DNA from: Myxococcales bacterium
GTDB taxonomy: Bacteria > Myxococcota_A > Polyangia > Fen-1088
Assembly (NCBI GenBank): GCA_003170035.1
Contig: PMZX01000060.1
Coordinates: forward strand, 160 to 6,879
Reading direction: 5' to 3'
Length of the DNA stretch: 6,720 nt
Shown: positions 1 to 6,687 of the stretch, in pieces
Position numbering within the stretch: position 1 is the stretch's first letter
Layout: the number at the start of each line of letters is the position of its first letter
The notes under the pieces: model-generated
The model's input: the letters and a program-made list of their open reading frames with translations, nothing else
What the model was told of the DNA's origin: nothing
The model's database searches: none
Made by a program: the position numbers and the translations under genes

Positions 1-1
1 T

Positions 2-106
2 GAGGACTTCGTCGTTTCAGTCATGACTTGCACCACCGCTGGCGCAGAGTCCTACGCCCTGACCAGCGCGTCAACAGGTAGGACGAACGGCGAAACTGGG
101 TTCTGA
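2..106 (+). CDS. Possible 3' end of an upstream gene, cut by the window edge
   Basis: A plus-strand frame is open from the left edge to a TGA at 104-106 and would encode a 34-residue tail beginning EDFVVSVMTC and ending GRTNGETGF. Its codons mostly look normal for a GC-rich gene, and it lies upstream of the sigma-factor gene on the same strand. I recognise no domain in so short a piece. It could equally be chance open frame in a promoter region, because nothing upstream can be seen. Of the stretch from 107 to 179 I can say only that it may hold the promoter of the next gene; I see no clear -35/-10 pair. Confidence 0.25.
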   Translation, partial: EDFVVSVMTCTTAGAESYALTSASTGRTNGETGF

Positions 107-179
107 CCCGAATTGCCTCCCCCAAAATCGGCGAGTCAGATTTGCGGCCTAACATTCGTCCCAGGATGAAGAGAACATC

Positions 180-1097
180 GTGCGGACTGGAATTCTTCGC
201 TGCGTGATCGAAGAGGGCGACACCAAGGGCAAGTCTGCAAGGTGCTTGCAAAGGGTTGCTTGCCCAAAGCCGGAGCGTACATGTAGCTTGTCTTCCGTGC
301 CCCCTCACGCTTCGCAATCGCGGCGCGACCGTTTGCAGGCGATCGTCGTGCGCCAAGCGCGACTGATGGCCCGCCTTGGGCACCTGGCGGAAGATCCCCT
401 TGGGCAGCAGGTTCTGGCCGCCTATCGAAACAGCCCGGTGTCGAACAACGAGGATCCCTTTGCTGTGCGGGTATGGACGCGCGGAGCTGTCTTCGCCATC
501 GCTGGCGATGCCATTGCATACCAACGCGCCCTGCGCGTTGCGAGCCGCTCTGGTTCGGCAGCGCGAGCCGGGATATCCCCTGAAGATGTGGCCCAGGAGG
601 TCCGTACCCGCTGGCTCGCAGTGCCACCTGGACAATTCAAGACGGTCCGGCAGTTGCAAGCCTGGGCTGGCACGACTGCCAAGAATTTCATCATCGACCG
701 CGCACGCAAGAAGATCCTGGCTGACAGACTCCGAAAGCAATTTCCAGAGGACTTCACTCGATCTACCATGAGCGAGCCGCCCCTTGATCCCGTGCGCTTG
801 CTGGCCGATGGTCGCGATTTTCCGCGCCAGGCTACCATTATCGCCGCTCATCTAGGAGAGCCGGATAGTTCTCTCGTCCGGCTGTTCTGGCTTCTGACCC
901 TTTCCGCCCTTACGGGTTGGCCGGATACCACGAGCAAGGAGCTGGCTCGCCTGCTACGAACGACACCTGGCTACGTGGACAAGATGCGGCTGGTTCTGCG
1001 CCGAAGACTTCGGGAGTTGAAACAAACCGGCACAACCGAGTGGGATGTTCCGCCCGACGAGCCACCGAACTCGTCGTCGAATGGGGAGAGCGAATGA
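180..1097 (+). CDS. ECF-type (sigma-70 family) RNA polymerase sigma factor-like protein
   Basis: Predicted cytoplasmic transcription factor that would direct RNA polymerase to a dedicated promoter set. Seen: a region 2-like segment at residues about 113-184, with an acidic patch before the conserved ISPEDVAQEV (132-141), a region 2.3-like LQAWAGTTAKNF (159-170) and a basic IIDRARKK (171-178). A region 4-like helix-turn-helix lies at about 249-281 (TSKELARLLRTTPGYVDKM, then an arginine-rich helix). Length is 305 aa from the GTG at 180, long for ECF proteins (usually about 160-220 aa). The extra length is an N-terminal stretch of some 110 residues and a Ser/Pro-rich acidic tail. The 180 start is chosen because GAAGAGA sits 5 bases upstream. 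GTG at 297 or ATG at 366 are alternatives without a good ribosome binding site; the 180-297 part has less typical codons (several AGG, ACA, TGT) and four cysteines. The stop overlaps the next start. The family call is fairly sure; promoter target and inducing signal are unknown. Confidence 0.75.
   Translation: MRTGILRCVIEEGDTKGKSARCLQRVACPKPERTCSLSSVPPHASQSRRDRLQAIVVRQARLMARLGHLAEDPLGQQVLAAYRNSPVSNNEDPFAVRVWTRGAVFAIAGDAIAYQRALRVASRSGSAARAGISPEDVAQEVRTRWLAVPPGQFKTVRQLQAWAGTTAKNFIIDRARKKILADRLRKQFPEDFTRSTMSEPPLDPVRLLADGRDFPRQATIIAAHLGEPDSSLVRLFWLLTLSALTGWPDTTSKELARLLRTTPGYVDKMRLVLRRRLRELKQTGTTEWDVPPDEPPNSSSNGESE
1083..1088 (+). promoter_or_regulatory. Strong Shine-Dalgarno for the second gene of the operon
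   Basis: GGGGAG lies five bases before the ATG at 1094, inside the last codons of the sigma-factor gene. It fixes the start of the downstream gene at 1094 rather than at upstream in-frame codons such as the one at 917, which would overlap the sigma gene by 180 bases. Together with the ATGA overlap it suggests translational coupling. Confidence 0.7.
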
Positions 1098-1927
1098 GCA
1101 ACGCCGAGTTTCGCCAGTGGACGCCTGATCCGGCCGAACGCGAACGCGCGGCAAGCCTCATCGAGCAGGCAGTTCGCGATGAGAATGCCCCTTCGAACGG
1201 ACCTGCTGCCATCGAGGCAGTGGCAGCCTTTGGTCGCCTTCGCCGGATGGGCGAGACGAACTCCATTGCCAGGCTGACTCCTCAACCGGAGAAAGCCGCT
1301 GACCTGGCAGCACGCGCGCTTGCGGCCTTCGACTTCATTGCGCTTGAGACCGAGGCCCTCAACTTCGGCTGTTCGGTCCCGGATCTCGTCGGCAACGACG
1401 CGACAGCCGAGCGTGCTCGTCCGCAAGTCTTGCAGGCACTGGCAGCACGCGATCGCGCTGACCAAATCCTCTCCGGCGCGGAAGTGCTCCTCGGACGCGC
1501 CCCGGTACTGGATGAAGAATCACAGTTAGCGCTAGCAGAGTTCGATGCGGTCGTGCGTCCCCGGCTATTTCATGCGGTTCCCGTCAATGATGTCCGGCTG
1601 GCCGAACTAGCCAATGTGGCCCCACAGGAACGCTCTCGAATGTGGTGGTTCGCGCAAGGGGCAGAACTCTCGTCGGCCGCGCTCGACGCCTTGGCGGTGG
1701 CCGCCGAGCTCGTCCGGCATTTCCCGGAAGCCGCGACCGAGCTTCGCGAACTGAGTGAAGCAGACGGTTTCTTCCGTACGCTTGCGCAGCCCACGACGGA
1801 CCTCACACACGCTTCGTCCAAAGATGAATCTCGCACGTTTGCAACAAGTGAAATTCCACAAGTGTCCGTGGCGAAGACGCTGACAAGCACGACATCCACC
1901 GATCGCGGAAACAAGGGTGATCGGTAG
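1094..1927 (+). CDS. Uncharacterised alanine-rich helical protein coupled to the sigma-factor gene
   Basis: A 277-residue protein that I do not recognise. It starts at ATG 1094, which overlaps the sigma-factor stop (ATGA) and has a GGGGAG ribosome binding site. Residues about 15-230 are rich in Ala, Glu, Leu and Arg and read as a run of amphipathic helices, for example 64-87 and 193-222, with a conspicuous RMWWFAQGAE at 182-191. There is no signal peptide and no membrane-spanning segment, so it should be cytosolic. Residues about 231-270 form a Ser/Thr-rich, probably disordered tail ending in a basic and acidic RGNKGDR. Genes placed directly after ECF sigma genes often encode anti-sigma factors or other regulators. 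That role is possible here, but the usual membrane helix and the zinc-binding HxxxCxxC motif of ZAS-type anti-sigma factors are both absent, so it remains inference. Confidence 0.75.
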   Translation: MSNAEFRQWTPDPAERERAASLIEQAVRDENAPSNGPAAIEAVAAFGRLRRMGETNSIARLTPQPEKAADLAARALAAFDFIALETEALNFGCSVPDLVGNDATAERARPQVLQALAARDRADQILSGAEVLLGRAPVLDEESQLALAEFDAVVRPRLFHAVPVNDVRLAELANVAPQERSRMWWFAQGAELSSAALDALAVAAELVRHFPEAATELRELSEADGFFRTLAQPTTDLTHASSKDESRTFATSEIPQVSVAKTLTSTTSTDRGNKGDR

Positions 1928-2006
1928 GTCGTTCGTTACCGCTTGCCGAAGGCCATTCCAAAGCCGAGGGTTAGGCCGACGCCAACACTTCCATCGCTTC
2001 GTAGCA

Positions 2007-3176
2007 TCAAGCCGGTCGAAAAGGAACGGGTATTGACGCGGGAGATCCGATCTTCTGACTGAGGATGCGCAGAAGAGTGTCTGAGAGATCCTTGTCGCAT
2101 ACAATATGATTGGAAAGACCTCGCGACAGCACCTGCTCGATGCTTCGGGCTTTGCTTGCACCGATGGCAACGACGAGCACGCCTGGCGAACCCAACTTGT
2201 GCGCTCGGGCCACGCACTCGCTCACTTGCGTTTCACGGATGCCGATCCATCGGATGAGAATCCTCTGGATCAGAGCACGATCGGCTTCTGAAATACCGGG
2301 CTTAGCAAGTAGAGCACCGGCGATGTCTCCGTCGACCGCTGCACGAAGTTCCCCGGGAGTGACCCCCAGCGACTTCAGGAATGTCCCGCTTTGATGCCCG
2401 AGCGGACGATCCTTGGGGCCTACGCTGGTGAGCAGCATGTCCAACCGATCGATCCAGGGGCGTTTCCCGACGCTACCCAGTCCGCCGAAGATCTCCGCCA
2501 GTTCGACCGAGCCTTCGCCACCCGGCGTATCGGCCACCCGCGCCCCCGGAAAGGATCTTTTGTGTTGGTAGTCGCCGTTGACGATCTCATCCAATCGTTG
2601 CGCCAAGGTGAACGACGAAGCCTTCGTCGGTCCCCACTCGACCACGTGCCCGACCACGGGGACGAATTTGTGGCCGCGCTTCCCTTGGACTGGGGAACGT
2701 TCAAGTCTCGCCAAGCCGGTTACCAGGTTGCCAAGCGTTTCGCCCCACGAAACCCCGCAAATGCGCGACCGGTTTAGAAGCCCGCGGACGAGAGGCGCAG
2801 CTTCGCGCCCGAACTGTTCCAGACGGACCGTCCAATCACGTTTGGAAACGCCATGGTTCCCGGTATCGAAAACATGCACTTTGGGAGTGTGCCGACCGCA
2901 CTCCTCGGTGAAGCAAGCCACGGCCTGTTGGATGTCATCCGGCGGTAATAGTCGTTTGACCGCCGACCATTGTTCAGGTGAAAGCTTGTCGCGTCGGAAA
3001 CGAACCTCCAGAAACCGTGGCGAGCGCTCGCTCACCAGTCGCGACAACGTGCTCAGGTTCACGCCCAATCGCTCGGCGGCTCGAGAGAGCGTCCAGCCCC
3101 GGCTCAGAAGCTCGAGCGCCACGAATACTTTCTCCTCGGGAACGTTGGATGGTCGCGCCATATCGTCGGGATCCAT
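2007..3176 (-). CDS. SorC/DeoR-type sugar-binding transcriptional regulator
   Basis: Predicted DNA-binding regulator of 389 aa whose C-terminal domain probably binds a phosphorylated sugar or related metabolite. Seen: an N-terminal helix-turn-helix (residues about 15-48: LSRAAERLGVNLSTLSRLV). The SorC-type effector domain spans about 112-375, with the family signature GVSWGETL (141-148; usually GxxWGxTL), FVPVVGHV (171-178), DRLDMLLTSVG (243-253), GDIAGALL (283-290) and VLVVAIGASKARSIEQVL (333-350) followed by SRGLSNHIVCDKD (351-363), matching the family pattern of a glycine-rich loop with Lys-Ala and then a TDE-like acidic site. The usual family length is about 310-350 aa; the excess lies in inserts near 200-245 and 290-325. 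The start is ATG 3176; ATG 3161 is an alternative, and neither has a strong ribosome binding site. In-frame codons further upstream would run through the intergenic region into the neighbour. It diverges from the nucleotidyltransferase gene, which it may control along with itself. Confidence 0.87.
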   Translation of the reverse strand: MDPDDMARPSNVPEEKVFVALELLSRGWTLSRAAERLGVNLSTLSRLVSERSPRFLEVRFRRDKLSPEQWSAVKRLLPPDDIQQAVACFTEECGRHTPKVHVFDTGNHGVSKRDWTVRLEQFGREAAPLVRGLLNRSRICGVSWGETLGNLVTGLARLERSPVQGKRGHKFVPVVGHVVEWGPTKASSFTLAQRLDEIVNGDYQHKRSFPGARVADTPGGEGSVELAEIFGGLGSVGKRPWIDRLDMLLTSVGPKDRPLGHQSGTFLKSLGVTPGELRAAVDGDIAGALLAKPGISEADRALIQRILIRWIGIRETQVSECVARAHKLGSPGVLVVAIGASKARSIEQVLSRGLSNHIVCDKDLSDTLLRILSQKIGSPASIPVPFRPA

Positions 3177-3241
3177 TATGCAATAGTTCTCGTAATTGGA
3201 AATCTCTTGTTTCAATGTTTCGGAGTTAGTAAGCTCTTGCC
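3177..3241. promoter_or_regulatory. Divergent, AT-rich promoter/operator region
   Basis: The 65 bases between the two divergent starts are about 37% GC by my count, well below the flanking genes. The region must hold both promoters if the starts are right. Candidate -35-like hexamers are TTGTTT (3207-3212, plus strand) and TTGAAA (minus strand, 3215-3210), but neither has a good -10 at 16-18 bases. GGAG at 3222-3225 is 16 bases from the GTG at 3242, too far for a standard ribosome binding site, so the plus-strand gene may have a weak or leaderless start. Confidence 0.5.
3196..3215. promoter_or_regulatory. Imperfect inverted repeat, candidate operator for the SorC-type regulator
   Basis: TTGGAA (3196-3201) and TTTCAA (3210-3215) form arms that match at five of six positions, 8 bases apart, centred near the middle of the divergent region. 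A direct repeat TGTTTC-AA-TGTTTC (3208-3221) overlaps its right arm. Dyads of this size between a regulator and its divergent target are typical operator positions. The assignment to this regulator is inference. Confidence 0.3.
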
Positions 3242-4738
3242 GTGCTCCAGGCAATCCCAGAGTCAGATGTCGAGAAAGCTCTTCAGGCGCACGGTGCCAA
3301 CTGCGACGCCATCCTCCGAGCCATTGCCCACCGCAGGGGGGCTCGCCGCCATCCGCCTGCGGACCTCCCGGCATATCTTTCACTGAGTGCGGCCGAGCCT
3401 TGGCACCATGACGTGTATCGCCGGTTCCACGACATCATCGATACCCCGGTCTTTGATTACATCAGTAAGACCAAGCGCGGTTGGCTCATCGTGGGCGATC
3501 GGCGGGCCGAGATTGCGGCCCGAATTCTTCTGGTTGTCGAGCACTACGGGCTCGGCGTCGGGATGATGGTTCTGCACGCCCACCAGATGCGGGCGCAGCA
3601 CATCCCGATGGAAATCTTCGAAAACGGCCAGACCCAGAGTCTGTGTGGACCGACGGAGCGCCTTCATGGATCACGACGTGAGAGCGTGCTCTACGTTCCC
3701 GTACGTCGCTTTCGCACCAACCCCGCTCGACTTGCGCAGCTCAACATCGCCAAACCGCGCGGGCTCTGGGATGCATCAAGGATCGTGTCCCACGAAAAGG
3801 ACAGGAATCCATGCTTCTACTGCTCGGCGGCCGAGATCAATCCTTCGGAGGTGATTATTGACATCCCGGCCGCCCGTCTCGGTCTGTCGCGGAACTACAG
3901 CCTTGGGTTTACCTACGCTCCCTTTGGGAATCCGGTTCGGGTGCTGCATTTTCTCGCCTGGGACTGCGCAGAAAATCCTTTCAACATGTCTCGAACACCC
4001 ATGACGATCTCGGACCTCGTGGGGATGACCCGTCATATCAACGTATCCATTCGCGATTTCTTCGCCGGGACGGGCATAGAGGCGCCGGTGGTCGACGGCA
4101 TTTCGAACGGATGGGCGGGCAACAGCATTTACCACCAGCATTTTCAGTTCTTTCGCGCCGAGTATCCACCTCCCATCACCGACGCCACCCTGCTCTCTCC
4201 TGAGCCGCTGCTGGTGCGCGATGACGTCCAAATCAGCCGAGTCTCCTGGGAGACGCCCGTGTACAAGATCAGTGCCGACGACTCCGTCAACGTCGGAATC
4301 GTCGGCAACGACATTGCAGGTGCCTGGCGGCTCGACGGTGGCCGCGCCAAAGTCGAGTATCGGAAATTCCGCGAAGGCTACGTTCCAGTCGACAGCGACA
4401 AGGTCCCGGTGCACACGCAGAATCTTTACGTGCCTGGACGATATCTCGGAAAGGAAGTCTACTTCATCCTGCGCGATAAGAGGAAGATCGACTACGAACC
4501 GCGCAGAAAGGACTTCGTGGATGGAGGTCGAAAGTACAGGTCGCAGCCCAAGAAGAACATCGGTGTCTTGGAGGCGACTGGCACGATGATCGTCGACGAT
4601 TACCGGTCATTCGAGCAGATGAAAAATTGGGAGCCACGGAATATTTCGGTCCAGATCGACAACATGGCACATGCCATCTCTCCCGATCCGAACCGGGTCG
4701 CCAAACTCGAGCGCACCATCCAAGATCTGTTTCAATGA
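3242..4738 (+). CDS. HIT/GalT-superfamily nucleotidyltransferase or GDP-sugar phosphorylase-like protein (DUF4922-like)
   Basis: Predicted soluble enzyme of 498 aa acting on nucleotide sugars or dinucleotides. Seen: NPCFYC (189-194), a CxxC likely to bind zinc; VLHFLAWDCAENPFN (234-248); NGWAGNSIYHQHFQFF (289-304) containing the H298-x-H300-x-Q302 HIT/GalT active-site motif, in which the second histidine (H300) would be the nucleophile; and a C-terminal VLEATGTMIVDDYRSFEQM (442-460) that resembles the closing segment of GDP-hexose phosphorylases. RFRTNPARL (156-164) ahead of the CxxC also fits DUF4922 proteins. By family, such enzymes transfer a nucleotidyl group from a nucleotide sugar via a nucleotidyl-histidine intermediate. 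The true substrate here is unknown; Ap4A phosphorylase-like activity is an alternative. The start is GTG 3242, the first start codon after an in-frame TAA at 3230; the next methionine is too far inside. Residues 9-31 resemble a small helical Fis-type or UBA-like element. It is divergent from the SorC-type regulator. Confidence 0.83.
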   Translation: MLQAIPESDVEKALQAHGANCDAILRAIAHRRGARRHPPADLPAYLSLSAAEPWHHDVYRRFHDIIDTPVFDYISKTKRGWLIVGDRRAEIAARILLVVEHYGLGVGMMVLHAHQMRAQHIPMEIFENGQTQSLCGPTERLHGSRRESVLYVPVRRFRTNPARLAQLNIAKPRGLWDASRIVSHEKDRNPCFYCSAAEINPSEVIIDIPAARLGLSRNYSLGFTYAPFGNPVRVLHFLAWDCAENPFNMSRTPMTISDLVGMTRHINVSIRDFFAGTGIEAPVVDGISNGWAGNSIYHQHFQFFRAEYPPPITDATLLSPEPLLVRDDVQISRVSWETPVYKISADDSVNVGIVGNDIAGAWRLDGGRAKVEYRKFREGYVPVDSDKVPVHTQNLYVPGRYLGKEVYFILRDKRKIDYEPRRKDFVDGGRKYRSQPKKNIGVLEATGTMIVDDYRSFEQMKNWEPRNISVQIDNMAHAISPDPNRVAKLERTIQDLFQ

Positions 4739-4759
4739 TCTTCAGGTCAACTTGAATCC

Positions 4760-4777
4760 CGGATGGCCACCCATCCG
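4760..4777. terminator. Hairpin between convergent genes, possible transcription terminator
   Basis: CGGATGG (4760-4766) pairs perfectly with CCATCCG (4771-4777) around a four-base CCAC loop, 21 bases after the nucleotidyltransferase stop and 38 bases beyond the stop of the opposing ATPase gene. Only a short TTCT follows on the plus strand and no T-run on the minus strand, so it is a weak intrinsic terminator at best. Confidence 0.35.
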
Positions 4778-4815
4778 TTCTGGTCATCAACGACCCTCCC
4801 TTCCCCTATCGTCGA

Positions 4816-6687
4816 TCACGCCGCAGCGGCTCCTCCGCTTGGCGGGTCCACAACCAGGCTACGCAACATGGCTTGGCGCAGATCGGTACCGAGTTGGTCG
4901 GGCACGGTGTGGGCGAGGCGATTGTGGGGGATCAGGGCTTTTTGCGATTCGACCAGGCGCTGGGCCAGGAACGACACGGCGAAGAATGCGCGCATGGGAT
5001 CAATGGATCGCGCGAAGGCATGGACGATGGGATGGCTCCTGCGCAGGCCCAGGTGGACGCGGCCGAGCTTGCGGGCGGTGTCGGCGACCGGCTTGTTGGG
5101 TTCGCCGTCGTCGTCGAAAAGACCGGTCGCTGCGGCCAGACCGGCGCAGTCGCTCTCGAAATACGATGCCCGCACGCCCAGGTATCCCCGGCCGATGCCC
5201 CGGCGCAAGACGTCCGCGACGGAAGCATGTTCGAGAAGGGCGTTGATCTCGCCGAGCAGGGCGCGCTCGTTCGCGTCGAGTTCTTGCTCGGCCACGCGGA
5301 ACGTGTGCGGTGTCAGCAGGGCGGGATCGACGATACCGCGATCGACCAGGTTGCCGATGGTGTCCGTGTTGTCGCGGATGGTGTCGAGGTTGATGACGTC
5401 GGGACCGAACGCGGCCTTGAAGATCGTGTCGTAGGCAGCGGGCGCCTCGACATCGTGCGCGTGCAGCACCGGGGCGACGATGAAATCGTGTCGGAACGCC
5501 CCGCCCAGCCAACCTTCGTTATTGGCACTTGGCACATGAAACACTGGCAGATCCGAGGTCCGGCGCCGGGCGATGTCAAGCAACGAGACCCGGTCGCGCT
5601 TGCCGCAGAGGCGGTAGACGGGGGCCTCAGCCAGCAGAGCCAAAACATGATCGCTGACTGCGCTACCCGCGAGGCACGTTTGGATGTGGCGGCCGAGGCG
5701 ATCGCTAAGAACATACTGATTGTTGACCACGAGTCGAAGGTAGCCTTCCGAATCCGGTGGCAGCCGCGCAAGTTCCTCGCTGAGCGCTTGCTCAAGCGCC
5801 GTGCCGAGCGCCCGGACCATGCGTTCATAGACCGCATCCAAGTAGAAGCTGTCGCGGCTGATGGTCGCGACGAGATCGTTGCAGTTGATCACCGCCGAGA
5901 TCACGGGAAGCCACGGAACCGCACGTAGCCGCAGATCGCGGAGATCCCCTGTCGTTCCGTGGCCACCAGTCGTCAGTGCGCCGATGCTCAGGTCCATCAG
6001 ACGTTCGTAGCGCCGAAGAACGGTCACGTGGGTGCCATGCCAATTCGGGCACAGGAATCCGCGGCATTGATCGTGTTCGAACACGGGCAAGCCGTCCCGC
6101 TGCGCTTCAAGCCACACCGATGCCGCTGGCTTGCCGTCGATGGTGACGGGGCAAGGAAAGTGTCGCAGGGCCTTCCTGGCCGCGCGCACGCAATTGCGGG
6201 GTGCATCTTCGTTGTCGACCTCGACCGTCACGCGCGTGCCGAAATCGGGTGCGGCCTTGTGGACCTTCGCGGTGAGGACCGGCCGTCGCGCTGGCTCGGG
6301 TACGGTGAAGACCAGCTCGACGCCGTGCCCCTCGCAGCGCGTGCGCACCACCACCCGCCGCGTGCCAAGGGCTGGGTTGAAGATCGAGAAGAACCCGATG
6401 CCGAACTTTCCAATCTTGGTCTCGTCGTGATCTTTGTCCGTGCCGCCTAATGTGACGAGCAGTTTGAGACGGTCGCGGTTCATGCCTTCACCCCAATCCG
6501 TGATGGAAATGGAATGCGCGTCGGTGACGATTTCGGCGCGACGGTTCTCCCAAGCGACGCCTGACGGATAGCTATCGATGAAATTCTGGATCAGTTCGGC
6601 GAATCCGCGCGATGGATCGCCGCCGAACTGGCGTGAGATGAGTTTGCTCCAAGCCTCGTCGAGATCGATCTCGAGGCCGTGTGGCAT
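4816..6687 (-). CDS. HSP90/HtpG-like Bergerat-fold (GHKL) ATPase
   Basis: Predicted cytosolic ATP-dependent chaperone-like protein. Seen, numbering from ATG 6687: N-box FAELIQNFIDSY (29-40), with E31, N35 and D38 in the positions of the catalytic Glu and the Mg-binding Asn; ITDWGEGMN (62-70), the DxGxG nucleotide loop; and GKFGIGFFSIF (93-103), the GxxGxG lid. A reduced middle domain follows, with ATISRDSFYLDAVYERM (274-290) resembling the SRE-type segment of HSP90 that contacts the phosphate. Residues about 320-600 are helical and poorly conserved; I see no canonical HSP90 dimerisation signature. The 623-aa length is close to HtpG (624 aa in E. coli), but the sequence is clearly divergent. 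The frame has no stop between 6687 and the right edge, and no ribosome binding site precedes this ATG (only GGAA two bases away), so the gene may begin beyond the window. Stand-alone HSP90-like ATPases occur in accessory and defence-type loci; that role here is inference. Confidence 0.85.
   Translation of the reverse strand: MPHGLEIDLDEAWSKLISRQFGGDPSRGFAELIQNFIDSYPSGVAWENRRAEIVTDAHSISITDWGEGMNRDRLKLLVTLGGTDKDHDETKIGKFGIGFFSIFNPALGTRRVVVRTRCEGHGVELVFTVPEPARRPVLTAKVHKAAPDFGTRVTVEVDNEDAPRNCVRAARKALRHFPCPVTIDGKPAASVWLEAQRDGLPVFEHDQCRGFLCPNWHGTHVTVLRRYERLMDLSIGALTTGGHGTTGDLRDLRLRAVPWLPVISAVINCNDLVATISRDSFYLDAVYERMVRALGTALEQALSEELARLPPDSEGYLRLVVNNQYVLSDRLGRHIQTCLAGSAVSDHVLALLAEAPVYRLCGKRDRVSLLDIARRRTSDLPVFHVPSANNEGWLGGAFRHDFIVAPVLHAHDVEAPAAYDTIFKAAFGPDVINLDTIRDNTDTIGNLVDRGIVDPALLTPHTFRVAEQELDANERALLGEINALLEHASVADVLRRGIGRGYLGVRASYFESDCAGLAAATGLFDDDGEPNKPVADTARKLGRVHLGLRRSHPIVHAFARSIDPMRAFFAVSFLAQRLVESQKALIPHNRLAHTVPDQLGTDLRQAMLRSLVVDPPSGGAAAA

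Noticed and set aside
98..109. Small hairpin GGGT-TCTG-ACCC after the possible left-edge gene
   Set aside because: Four base pairs without a T-run is too weak to call a terminator.
21..851. Long minus-strand open frame opposite the sigma-factor gene
   Set aside because: It shows no recognisable domain, is rich in Arg and Ser as expected from the antisense of GC-rich coding DNA, and the plus strand has clear sigma motifs.
917..1093. Longer version of the second operon gene starting inside the sigma-factor gene
   Set aside because: It would overlap the sigma gene by 180 bases, whereas ATG 1094 has an excellent ribosome binding site and an ATGA junction.
1922..1941. Hairpin CGGTA...TACCG at the end of the second gene as a terminator
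   Set aside because: Only five base pairs with a ten-base loop, overlapping the stop codon, and no T-run follows.
1936..2043. Minus-strand tail reading GVGLTLGFGMAFGKR after the end of the SorC-type gene, as if a frameshifted or separate protein end
   Set aside because: The glycine-alternating tail is striking, but its frame has no supported start or domain. The regulator's own frame already covers the whole SorC domain and ends naturally at 2007.
3177..3383. Longer N-terminus for the SorC-type regulator (ATG 3383)
   Set aside because: It would run across the AT-rich promoter region and into the divergent gene. The added residues have no family match, and the helix-turn-helix follows ATG 3176 closely as in the family.
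4873..5928. 351-residue plus-strand open frame opposite the HSP90-like gene
   Set aside because: The minus strand carries complete GHKL motifs over the same DNA. The plus frame has no domain and reflects third-position GC bias.
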